The notes beneath the pieces were generated by a model. It did not search any database. It worked only from the letters and a program-made list of their open reading frames with translations, and had not been told where the DNA came from. A stretch of 20,759 bases of DNA from positions 1 through 20,759 of the forward strand of contig QXVZ01016298.1 of the NCBI GenBank assembly GCA_008931825.1. Direction: 5' to 3'. Positions 12,558 to 20,759 of the stretch are shown here, piece after piece. This stretch comes from Phallusia fumigata. Lineage: Eukaryota > Chordata > Ascidiacea > Phlebobranchia > Ascidiidae. How positions within the stretch are numbered: position 1 is the first letter of the stretch; every line of letters begins with the position of its first letter. Made by a program: the position numbers and the translations under genes.

Positions 12558-12563
12558 AATAAA
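12558..12563 (+). terminator. Alpha-tubulin poly(A) signal AATAAA
   Basis: A canonical AATAAA lies 29 bp after the tubulin stop codon, predicting a very short 3' UTR of about 50 nt. Confidence 0.75.
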
Positions 12564-12790
12564 ATGAGTCCATGAGTTTCTATGGTTTACTTTGCAGAAT
12601 AGCTCATGCTTTATTTGGTCCCCGCAAAACAATTACACGATATTGTTGCAGAGGTAGTAACTAGAAAATAAACATACATGTATTTGGCTAAAAATTGATT
12701 GCCTAATAATAAAGATATGTTTGGAAAGTTTTGATATAAAAGACGCATGCGCCGGGTGAGAGGAAAAACCCATGACAAGCCTAAATTACC

Positions 12791-12880
12791 CCTGGTTTCA
12801 ATCTGTCAACCCCAACCCTTCCAAAAAATGGCTTGTGGGATGGTCGATGAGGTTGGGGTTGGTAGAGAGTTTAAACCACA
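12791..12880. repeat. Imperfect inverted repeat (hairpin-forming)
   Basis: The left arm TGGTTTCAATCTGTCAACCCC with following AACCC pairs imperfectly with GGTTGGGGTTGG and following TAGAGAGTTTAAACCA on the right, separated by about 30 bp. It could be a small fold-back element or chance. Confidence 0.4.
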
Positions 12881-13507
12881 CACGAAAGCGATTTTGCGAT
12901 TTTTTTAAGACACTCGTTCGCTAGTGGCAGGCTCTTGTCCAAATAAATATAATTTGACTAGCAGTAAGTCGAATAGTTCCCGTCAGCAAGTGTTGTCACA
13001 TGAGCAAAGTTTTGCCGAAAAAAGCAATTAGTAACAATAAGCCAAACGTGCAGAATTACGCACTATAGTTTTACCACGTTGTTTGTAAACAAACAAATAT
13101 ACTCTTCTCTCCACGTCTAACGCAAAAAAGTATGTGTTTGCCGTTTGTGTTTTAACGCAGACGCAAATTTCAATAATAAGCGTTGTTTTTAATATTACAG
13201 TATTTGTGCAGTTAAAAAATATGATCAAATTCGCAACGCCATATTACTTTTATACCTGCCTATTTTTTGTTACCCCTTATGTAGGCTACAGACATGGTGA
13301 GTGTAGAGGATCTAAAATCGTGTTCAGCAGGCCCTAAATACAGATAGTTGTGAAATTGTGCGCTTTAGGAAATACAGTTAGGAAGCAAGCAAATAAATGT
13401 TGCCTGTCCATCGTTTATTTAAAAAAAATAGTGCCGCACATTTAAGACCCCTGTTTTGTTTGTTCAAACGTGTGTGACGATATAGGAGCCCCTCGACTGG
13501 TTCTACC

Positions 13508-14010
13508 AAATTTCCCCCTCCCCCTGTCGAATTTCTCACAATCACTTTCTAGTGAACCCCCGCTCTAACGTTGGCCAGCCATTGCTTTTGTGGCATCGTC
13601 GCTATGATTTTTTTACTGAGCGAAATAAACTCCACCTAACTTAATTCGCCGACAACGGCACTCACGACTGCCCCCATGTGTGCGCGAACAGTAAAGGGTC
13701 GTTTGGTTGCTGTTGTGATACCGGATTTTATCTTGCAATAAAACGGTGAGTTCAACCTAATTTGACCTTAAGCGGGTGCCATTTAGGTATGAACGCCACG
13801 GCGGTTGAAAAGTTTGAAACACCAAAGTCTTGTGTCTTGGGCAGGCATGGGAATAATAAAACAAGTTCGACCCGATCAAGCGACGTCCATGACCAGCACT
13901 CAGCATGAAATGGGGCTTTAAGCACACTCTAAACTTATTTTTTATATTGAGCCGCAATCTATTCTGTACATTGTCGCCGTCCATAAGCGCAGAGGGGGAG
14001 GGGGGAATTT
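13508..14010. repeat. C-rich / G-rich inverted pair about 460 bp apart
   Basis: AAATTTCCCCCTCCCCCTG at 13508-13526 and CAGAGGGGGAGGGGGGAATTT at 13990-14010 are near-perfect inverted copies. They may be the ends of a ~500-bp non-autonomous element. No target duplication was found, and low complexity makes chance possible. Confidence 0.3.
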
Positions 14011-15848
14011 ACTCAACAATGAAGAGACACGTAGTCTTCAGTAAACTTGTTGCTGTCGCAATGCTGCAAAGTAAAAAAGTAATCTTTCACATAGACTTCG
14101 AAACAGATGAGTTAAAGAAGACCTAAATTGTACACTCTCTAGAATTAAACCTTACAATTAAGATCTAGCATCCAAGAAGCGAGTCAAATCTCTCACTGAT
14201 GCGCATTTACTACAAAAAAACAAGTTGTTTCAGGATTTTTCAAAAGGTTGGCGGGGACTAAACTTCGGCACCCTCCCCATATTTTGACGCCCAGAAGGCT
14301 TAATTCTGCCTCTGAATGTTTTTCAGGTTTAGTTACGATAACATGCTATTTTATAACTTTATTAGTGGTTATTTTTAAAATAGTCGATGAAACATTTAGG
14401 CAGCACTTTATTAATTAGGGCCCCAGATCAAATTAATTCGGTCAAGGTTAAGCCTATGTGAGATTTTAAAGCGCAACCAAATTTAGTTACTCAACTAAAA
14501 TTTGTTCTTTCAATTAAGTAATTATAACAAAATTTGATTGAACTTTGAATTAGCGATTTGCTCAATGACTTGTTTCAAAGGTGGAACAACGGAAACGTCA
14601 ATATTTCACGCTTAGGAGGACCTGGCTGTTCTGCTCGAGCCTTGCTGATTAAATTATTTCAGTAAAACCTCACAAATTACTTTCGAGCTAAAGTGGAAAT
14701 TTGCGACCATTTCGGGCGTAATCAAACACTATATACATTAATCAGGAACTGTAACGCCAATATATCTACTAAAACCAGGTGCACAACCTGCGGTCGCAGG
14801 TCGCAGATGCTATTTAATGAGGCCACGCATATGCATATTAAAGAAAATGTAATGGCGACCGTGCATTGTTGAAAACTCTTCGGCTGGATCAAGAACATGC
14901 AAGAAGAAGGAAGTCATTAAAAAATTGATATTTATTACCCATCTAGAAATTAGTTTGTAATAAGTTTGATTGACATGGTGGCAAAGCATATAATTGTAGT
15001 CTTTGGTTTGTTACATGTTTATGATGTCAAAATGGCAATTGTTTGCCAATAAATCCACGGTCGATGTTACATTGCAATGATATCATGCTGTAATAGACGA
15101 TGATTACAAAGCAACTGTATTATTTTTGGTCTTTGCTAATCTCCGAAACGCTGCTTGTTCCTAATTAACATATATTGAACAACAACAAGCAAAACTGTCA
15201 AGGATTAAAAAAGAATTGGACAAAAGGCCCTGTGGCTACATTCGTCCTTACGCATGTGACGTACCAAGCTGCACTCGTGACCTTGGATTATATTTTAGTA
15301 TCGTGCAGTTTTAGAGGCTGATTCGAGTTTTTGAAACTTTACGCGTAGTACCTGCGCAACTGTCAGGGCTCTATTTGGATTCTCATGCGTGTAATTAGCC
15401 GCTAAAAGTGATATTTGATCGTGGCAGTATATTAGTTTAGTTTTGCGATTGCACCTAATAAACAGTGTTGTTTTTTCATGTTTGCGAAAGAAATAACCAC
15501 ACAACATGCTTTCACAGAAAGTTTTGTCATGTGTGTTGGAATAGTGTGACACGTCGTACGTTGTACACGTTTAAGACGTCACAATAGTGTGTGCGGTGAC
15601 GTGTATCTACCAACTTGCATTTTTTGTAACTCAGAGCCTATCGAACCGCGGTTAGCAAAATAAAGTCTGTTACGTGGCCGGGTATAGCAAGGTTCTACTG
15701 GTTCCGGACAATCAAACACCAAACCGTTGTGTTGAAAAAATGTTTTTCTCTGATAGTCAGTCACATGGAACCAACCTATTTACACCAACTTATGTTTGTC
15801 GTTTTTCTTTTTTTATTGCCCTTAAACAAAAGACTCGTGATTCAGCGC

Positions 15849-15855
15849 TATATAA
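15849..15855 (+). promoter_or_regulatory. TATA box of the AbfB-EGF gene
   Basis: TATATAA stands 94 bp upstream of the signal-peptide ATG at 15943. Transcription would start near 15880 and give a leader of ~65 nt. Assigned from motif and spacing; no splice acceptor is needed to reach the ATG. Confidence 0.55.
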
Positions 15856-15942
15856 TAAAGATAACCGTCGATAAGAGTCAGTTTGCCCTAACGTTGCAAG
15901 AGGGTTACTTTGTGAAAAAGGGTTTCTTTTTGTTTCCTGAAC

Positions 15943-18900
15943 ATGAAGATGCTGATCGTCTTAGGTCTGGCACTGATGTGCTCAATGCCATACGGTAAGT
16001 CAAAATTTGTCTAGTATTTTGCTTACATGTAGCTAGGGATTGTCAGTTAAGACACTTTAGTGTTCGAAATCCCGGGATTTTATAAAATTACTATTTTTGC
16101 AATTAGGGAAAGAAATATTGCAAAAGATTTATAGCACGTGATTATTTAGTTATTCCTAAAGCGTTGAAACAAAACACTGTTAACCAGAGATGAAATTAAC
16201 CACGGTTTGCAGTGCGGTACACTGGTGGTACGCACAACTCAATACGTATTAAACTGTTCATATCCTTGACAATAGATGAAAGTGCGACACAGTGGTACGG
16301 TACTCTGGTACGATACGCCTCTCGTAACGACCTTTGGCACGCACAACCCAATACTCACCGTGCCGTACTGCTATCCTCAAAATTAACAAGCAGAAAATAA
16401 ATAGTGATTTAAGCACACAATTACACGCACAGTAAATTTTCCAAAAAAATTAAAAACTGCGTTTGTAATATATCAACAAAAGTCTAAAATGTTAATGGTT
16501 AATGTCAAATTGTATTGACAAAATTAATGTTTGTCTTCAAACGACTCTGAAAAGCGTAACTGACATTATAAACCTGCCTTCTATGGCAGTTCCATGAAAA
16601 AAGGAGCTGGGATTTTCAGGAAAAAAAACAAATTCCTGGAAACCCCCAAAAAAGCAACGAAATCTCGGGATCCCGGGAAACAATCTCTACCTATAGCCAA
16701 CTAACGTGCCTACAACACGGTGCTAGCCTGGTACTACCTTAAATGTTTTCATGAATCACTATAATGGTCGATTTGATCTGACGTTTAAAAATTAGAATGA
16801 GATGCTGCATCATCAACGACATTGCATGTTTGTTTACAGGTGCACAAAGCTCAGTAGGATCACGATTCATTTCTAAAAATTACCCAACCTACTCGATTGG
16901 AATTCAGGAAAACAATAAGGTCTTCATTGTTTCTGGGGAAGGCGAACGCTTTACTGTGGTGACGCCGGGTCTTACTGGGGACGCTGGTTCAGTGTCATTC
17001 GAATCTGTTGACAAACCTGGTCACTACATTCGCCATGCTGGCTACGTGCTCTGGCTTCATCCCAACAAAGATGAGGCTTTGTACAGAAGCGATGCTACTT
17101 TCTTTCCCCGGCCTAACAAGTTTTATCAGGTAAAATATTTTTCATGTCAGTAGTTACACTTTAAGAACACCGAAAAGTTATAAAATCAAAATGTGTTGCT
17201 GATAAAAACAACACCTGTAATGGTCAGTGTTGGTATATTTGAATTCAGAGACAAAACATCAATAAAGTTAGTCAGGCTAACAAAAACCCAACGATATTAG
17301 TTCTCGCTGAAAAATTTCGGCAGGATCTGTCAATACAGCCTACATATATTTTGCTTCACAGGGTTACACAGCCTACGAATCGGTGAACTATCCCAATCAC
17401 TTTATACGTCATCAAGGTTACAGACTAAAGATTTCACCGGATGACGGCAGTGAACTAATGCACCTTGATTCAAGCTTCGCCGAAAATACAGGTTAAAATT
17501 TTTGAACAAAGCTTTTTAAGTTATGTGTCAGCTTTCAACCTTTTAAGTCATTTGTAAACTTAGATAAGTGGAATATTTAGTGGGACTTTCGGTTTTGATG
17601 TTATTTTGTAAAAATAAAAACGGTTTGTTGTCGACACAGTCGGTTGTCATAATTGATGGTTTTATCGTTCTTGCAAATTCCAAAAAGTTCAAATGCGCTT
17701 TGCCCGCCCGACCCGAACTAGATCATTTCTATGGCACAGCGATTATAAATACACGATAATATACCTTAGCACCGCTATTTTTCTAAAATAAATGGTCAAT
17801 TACGTTGATTTTCAAAAACATATTTTCCATAGGTCCGAAAATGGGATCACGATTCATTTCTAAAAATTACCCAGCCTACTCGATTGGAATTCAGGAAAAC
17901 AATAAGGTCTTCATTGTTTCTGGGGAAGGCGAACGCTTTACTGTGGTGACGCCGGGTCTTACTGGTGACGCTGGTTCAGTGTCATTCGAATCTGTTGACA
18001 AACCTGGTCACTACATTCGCCATGCCGGCTACGTGCTCTGGCTTCATCCCTACAAAGATGAGGCTCTGTACAGAAGCGATGCTACTTTCTTTCCCCGGAC
18101 TGACAAGTTTTATAAGGTAAAATATTTTTCATGTCAGTGGTCACACCTTTAAAACAAAAAAGTTGTGTTGACAAAATGTTGCCGTTAAATCCAAAGCTGT
18201 GTTGGTACATTTGAATTCAGGGACAAAACACTGGTAAAGTAAATCAATCATTAAAACCGACGTTACTAGAGCTCGCTGGGAATTTGCTGAAGATTTCGTC
18301 TATACCAGTGGTTCCAATCGGGTGTCTACGGCAACTGCCAAATACGCGTGCTATTACATTTATAAATTACGATTTTCGAAAACATTCTCTCATTTATCGA
18401 TAGGCCTGAAAACAGGCCTAATTATAGCCTTTTGAAGTGGCAAACAATATAACATTGTGACGTTCACCGCCATTGTAATGTAACATAGGTATATTGCAAG
18501 TTACAACACATAACACAGCGTTGTAATATATGGTACACTAGATTTATCTCATTGCTTGCCTGTTAATGAGGTAATAGTTTCGCTTACATTTAGAAAATTA
18601 AACAGACAGAAACGGATACAAAGCATGAAACACAGGCGATGCTTGAACGAAATTTTTTGGGGGTCCGCGACGGGCAACTCTAAATTACGCAATCTACGCA
18701 ATCCACGCAATCTACGCAATCTATTCTTATTTAAAGCAATCCAGCCAAGTTGAGTAGATGCGGCACACAGCCTGGTTTAATTTAACACAATTTGGAACAC
18801 AGAAGTTAGGTAGGACAACTCTAATCTAGGCTACGCACACTTGGGCATTCCACATTGCGTTATAAATTATACCAGGCTTAAACACCTCAATTTGCCTGAA

Positions 18901-20759
18901 TTGCGTTGATCAGTCTATTTTGTATGAAATGCGTGCCTAACTTGAACATCATATACTGAGTGCCTATCCTGATAGGGTTGAACTAAACCAGGCTGTGTTC
19001 CTCACCTATTTAAATTGCCCAAAGTGCTGTAAATTGGAAAAGATTGCGTATGTTGCGTGGATTGCGTAGATTGCGTATTTTAGAGTTGCCCATCTGTATT
19101 CCGTTACAGGGTTACACAGCCTACGAATCGGAGAACTATCCCAATCACTTCATACGTCATCANAGGCTCTGTACAGAAGCGATGCTACTTTCTTTCCCCG
19201 ACCTGACAAGTTTTATAAGGTAAAATATTTTTATGTCAGTAGTTACACTTTAAAACAAAAAAGTTGTTATGTTGACAAGCTGTGTTGGTACATTGAATTC
19301 AGAGACAAAACATTAGTAAAGTAAATCGAGCATTTAAACTGACGGTATTAGTGCTGGGAAATTACAGTAAACGCCGTCGATTCAGTCTATCTGTTTTCCT
19401 TCACAGGGTTACACTGCCTACGAATCGGAGAACTATCCTAATCACTTCATACGTCATCAAGGTTACAGACTAAAGATTTCACCGGATGACGGCAGTGAAC
19501 TAATGCACCTTGATTCAAGCTTTGTCAAACATGCAGGTCGGATTGGTATTACGCAGATTTCGAATTTAATCCTAGCTTTACTGAGGGAAACACGCGGTGC
19601 TATTGCGACTTTAGACCTTGTTTTGTAGCAATGAAAACGGAATGATGACAACATTTAGGTTGTCTTGGCGTTACTCGCCACCTTCGAAATTCTGAAATAA
19701 TGCATCAAAATAACAAAATGTATTACTGCCATGTAATTGCTCCAGTAACCCAATGTCCATTTAATGATTGGTATTACAGGACTAACAATTTTCATCCATC
19801 CATTTCTTATAGTAAACTACCGTACTTGTTTTTCTGGCCACGTGGCTGCAACCTTTGCGCCGTTCGACAAACAAGCTCGATCGTTTTGATTGAAGTCTGC
19901 AGTATTTCCAATACTTCGGTATTATAGACAATTACCAGGCCTGTGTCGTGCTAAAACTCTAAAATGTTTGCAACTGTTTCACCTCACGGGCGAAGTTGGT
20001 TCAACATGATTTAAGTCAGTGACGAAACCAAATTATTTTCTTCACCTGCCGTTACCTATAGTACTTGCCCTTGTAATTTTGCAACGCACTTAATTTTGGT
20101 CGATTACAGCCAAGATTAGTTATTTTAAATTAACAGCAGAAGCAACGGTAATTTTCGACTTATGAAATTTGTTTTAACCACACTTACTACCATAGTTGGA
20201 TCACTTACAATTTGTAATTGAGCTAAATGTAATTAATTACTATTTTTGGTGTAATTGTAATTGTAATTCAAACATTTTGAGTTTGTGTAATTGTAATTGT
20301 AATTTGCTTACAATTTTATCTAATTACTTCTCAAATTACGTTTTGCAAGATATCTTTGCCACAGATTTTATGCAGCATTTGGGAAGTATGGCTATACATT
20401 TTAGAACTATCGACTTGATTGTTGTGTTGTTGTGTAAAAACAATGTGTAGAAATCGAAAATTGTTTGACATGTATTTGTGTGCAATTAATTACAATTCTC
20501 AGAATAATTGTAATTGTAATTGATATTTTTAAGGACTGAGTAATTGTAATTGCAATTGTAATTTGACTCAAGTCATGTAATTGATCCAACTCTGCTCACT
20601 ACTAATTTTACATTCAACGTTAGTCGAAAATACGTTTAGGGCTTCCGGCAGTACCTAACTTTTTAAAGTTCTGGGTTTGTTTTGCGTAATTTAATTTTAC
20701 ATTTCAGACATGAACGGGTGCGACGGGGGCAATTCGTGTGACGTCAACGCAGATTGTAA
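15943..20759 (+). CDS. Secreted mosaic protein: signal peptide, tandem AbfB (CBM42-like) modules, EGF-like domain; 3' end outside window
   Basis: Visible exons: 15943-15994 (signal peptide), 16840-17129 and 17362-17491 (module 1), 17833-18116 and 19110-19162 (module 2, cut at N19163), 19164-19219 and 19407-19536 (module 3, start missing), 20708-20759 (start of an EGF-like domain, edge). The start MKMLIVLGLALMCSMPYG is a hydrophobic leader with likely cleavage near PYG-AQ. Modules have the AbfB pattern (Pfam PF05270): YIRHAGY...SDATF and FIRHQGY...LDSSF, family features of arabinofuranose-binding beta-trefoils. They contain no Cys. The last exon reads DMNGCDGGN then SCDVNADC, matching the start of a calcium-binding EGF repeat except for Gly where the consensus has Glu. 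Likely an extracellular or matrix lectin-like protein; ligand unknown. The frame breaks only at N19163, an assembly fault. Confidence 0.85.
15995..16839 (+). other. Intron 1 of the AbfB-EGF gene, largely a transposon
   Basis: 845-bp intron between the signal-peptide exon (ACG|GTAAGT) and the first AbfB exon (TTTACAG|GTGC). Most of it (16034-16689) is a hAT-like element; the remainder is about 190 bp. Confidence 0.7.
16034..16689. mobile_element. 656-bp non-autonomous hAT-like element
   Basis: Terminal pair TAGGGATTGT (16034-16043) and ACAATCTCTA (16680-16689) is inverted with one mismatch. The next sequence inward on both ends contains CCCGGGATTT-like motifs (AAATCCCGGGATTT on the left; CTCGGGATCCCGGG on the right), a layout I associate with animal hAT elements. 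Flanks CATGTAGC and CCTATAGC agree at 6 of 8 bases, a plausible decayed 8-bp duplication. No transposase. The middle (16210-16370) has repeated GGTACG/GGTAC motifs. Confidence 0.6.
16840..17491 (+). repeat. AbfB module 1 (exon pair 16840-17129 + 17362-17491)
   Basis: The first exon encodes ~97 residues, two beta-trefoil lobes; the second encodes ~43 residues, the third lobe. Lobes 2 and 3 have the His...Asp pair (YIRHAGY to SDATF; FIRHQGY to LDSSF). Lobe 1 (YSIGIQENNKVF to GERFTV) has neither. The 232-bp intron between them (17130-17361) is the short, uninterrupted form. Confidence 0.85.
17492..17832 (+). other. Intron between AbfB modules 1 and 2, 341 bp
   Basis: Flanked by ACAG|GTTAAA and CCATAG|GTCC, phase 1. 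No repeat or coding segment recognised. Confidence 0.8.
18306..18671. mobile_element. Partial hAT-like element (left end CAGTGGTTCC)
   Basis: Starts with CAGTGGTTCCAATCGGGTG at the exact insertion boundary, resembling the CAGTGGTTCCCAACC ends common in animal hAT elements. Near its right side it has GGGGGTCCGCGAC, another motif typical of these elements. The expected inverted right end was not found, so it may be truncated by the adjoining fold-back element. Confidence 0.4.
18672..19091. mobile_element. 420-bp fold-back element with long inverted arms and TACGCAATC subrepeats
   Basis: Ends GGGCAACTC (18672) and GAGTTGCCC (19083-19091) are perfect inverses. The arms continue with tandem TACGCAATC / GATTGCGTA units: about four on the left (18685-18722) and about four on the right (19043-19079). 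Further in, CACAGCCTGGTTTA (about 18766) pairs with TAAACCAGGCTGTG (about 18986), and AAGTTAGG pairs with CCTAACTT. The arms are therefore about 150 bp. It has no ORF of note; a long hairpin would form in the transcript. Confidence 0.75.
19163..19163. other. Single N, false join between AbfB modules 2 and 3
   Basis: The left side ends inside a third-lobe exon (ATACGTCATCA). The right side begins inside a first-type exon (AGGCTCTGTACAGAAGC). These are never adjacent in the intact modules, and the reading frame does not carry across. The rest of one exon, the inter-module intron and most of the next exon are missing. Confidence 0.85.
19164..19536 (+). repeat. AbfB module 3 (exon ends 19164-19219 + 19407-19536), start missing
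   Basis: 19164-19219 encodes only EALYRSDATFFPRPDKFYK, the last ~19 residues of a first-type exon. 19407-19536 is a full third-lobe exon differing from that of module 1 at about nine positions (five residue changes, mostly at its end: FVKHAG against FAENTG). The intron 19220-19406 is 187 bp and without insertion. It joins in phase 1 to the EGF-like exon. Confidence 0.8.
19537..20707 (+). other. Intron between AbfB module 3 and the EGF-like exon, 1171 bp
   Basis: Flanked by GCAG|GTCGGA and ATTTCAG|ACATG, phase 1. Apart from the inverted-repeat element at 20194-20591 nothing was recognised; an undetected small exon cannot be excluded by eye. Confidence 0.65.
20194..20591. mobile_element. 398-bp inverted-repeat element rich in TAATTG subrepeats
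   Basis: Ends AGTTGGATCACTTACA (20194-20209) and TGTAATTGATCCAACT (20576-20591) are inverses with one mismatch. Subterminal clusters of GTAATTGTAATT occur at 20255-20305 and 20508-20562, interrupted by a unique centre. This is the structure of a small DNA transposon with subterminal repeats, as in hAT MITEs. No clear target duplication. Confidence 0.65.

Larger units (their letters stand above)
12564..15848. other. Intergenic region of 3.3 kb, no gene recognised
   Basis: Lies between the tubulin 3' end and the promoter of the AbfB gene. No coding family or RNA gene was recognised on either strand; the open frames here are short and unlike known proteins. It contains an inverted pair near 12791-12880 and a C-rich/G-rich inverted pair at 13508-13526 and 13990-14010. 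The proximal part upstream of 15849 probably holds regulatory DNA of the AbfB gene, but no sites can be assigned. Confidence 0.55.
18117..19109 (+). other. Intron inside AbfB module 2, 993 bp, with ~790 bp of inserted DNA
   Basis: The first ~185 bp and last ~18 bp match the homologous introns of modules 1 and 3 (17130-17361 and 19220-19406). The native end GTCTATCTGTttTCC, seen at about 19385-19397, is split here into GTCTAT (about 18298-18303) and CTGTATTCC (about 19093-19101). Everything between is a later insertion. Confidence 0.75.
17833..19162 (+). repeat. AbfB module 2 (exon pair 17833-18116 + 19110-19162, second exon truncated at N)
   Basis: The first exon is about 97% identical at nucleotide level to that of module 1 (about eight differences, five of them changing residues: T/A, N/Y, P/T, N/D, Q/K). 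The second exon starts normally with GGTTAC but is cut after CGTCATCA at N19163. Its intron is expanded from ~190-230 bp to 993 bp by mobile DNA. Confidence 0.85.

Noticed and set aside
15729-15942. Upstream in-frame extension of the signal-peptide ORF from a Met at 15729
   Set aside because: It would place the hydrophobic leader internally and cross the TATA box at 15849. The ATG at 15943 gives a classic short leader.

Overview
This window is eukaryotic, animal nuclear DNA. It is AT-rich, has short GT-AG introns (64-85 bp in the tubulin gene), holds multi-exon genes on both strands, and carries many small non-autonomous DNA transposons. The four gene families and the compactness fit a small-genome invertebrate deuterostome, most likely a tunicate such as Ciona. 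That placement is inference, not proof. Three single N bases (5237, 8501, 19163) behave like contig joins, and two of them demonstrably damage the gene models they fall in.

Layout. (1) 1-3282, + strand: the 3' nine exons of ABCD3/PMP70, a peroxisomal half-ABC transporter; earlier exons lie left of the window. (2) 3283-4701: convergent intergenic space with facing poly(A) signals. (3) 4702-8500, - strand: nine exons of a GT7-family beta-1,4-galactosyltransferase-like enzyme that continues for about 380 residues beyond the usual end of the family. Its 5' part is cut off at the N at 8501. The large intron 5181-6575 is almost filled by two nested hAT-like elements, and its lower end holds a false 187-bp duplication around N5237. 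(4) 8502-10560: no gene recognised. (5) 10723-12529, + strand: a complete seven-exon alpha-tubulin gene of 451 aa with CCAAT and TATA-like promoter signals and a poly(A) signal. (6) 12564-15848: no gene recognised, a few inverted repeats. (7) 15943-20759, + strand: the 5' part of a secreted mosaic protein with a signal peptide, tandem AbfB (CBM42-like beta-trefoil) modules and the start of an EGF-like domain, running off the right edge.

The genes do not form an operon or a pathway. The most unusual material is the AbfB-EGF gene: two-exon lectin-like modules tandemly duplicated together with their introns, with a third module partly collapsed by the assembly. Next is the galactosyltransferase-like gene, with its uncharacterised C-terminal extension and changed residues at two active-site positions.
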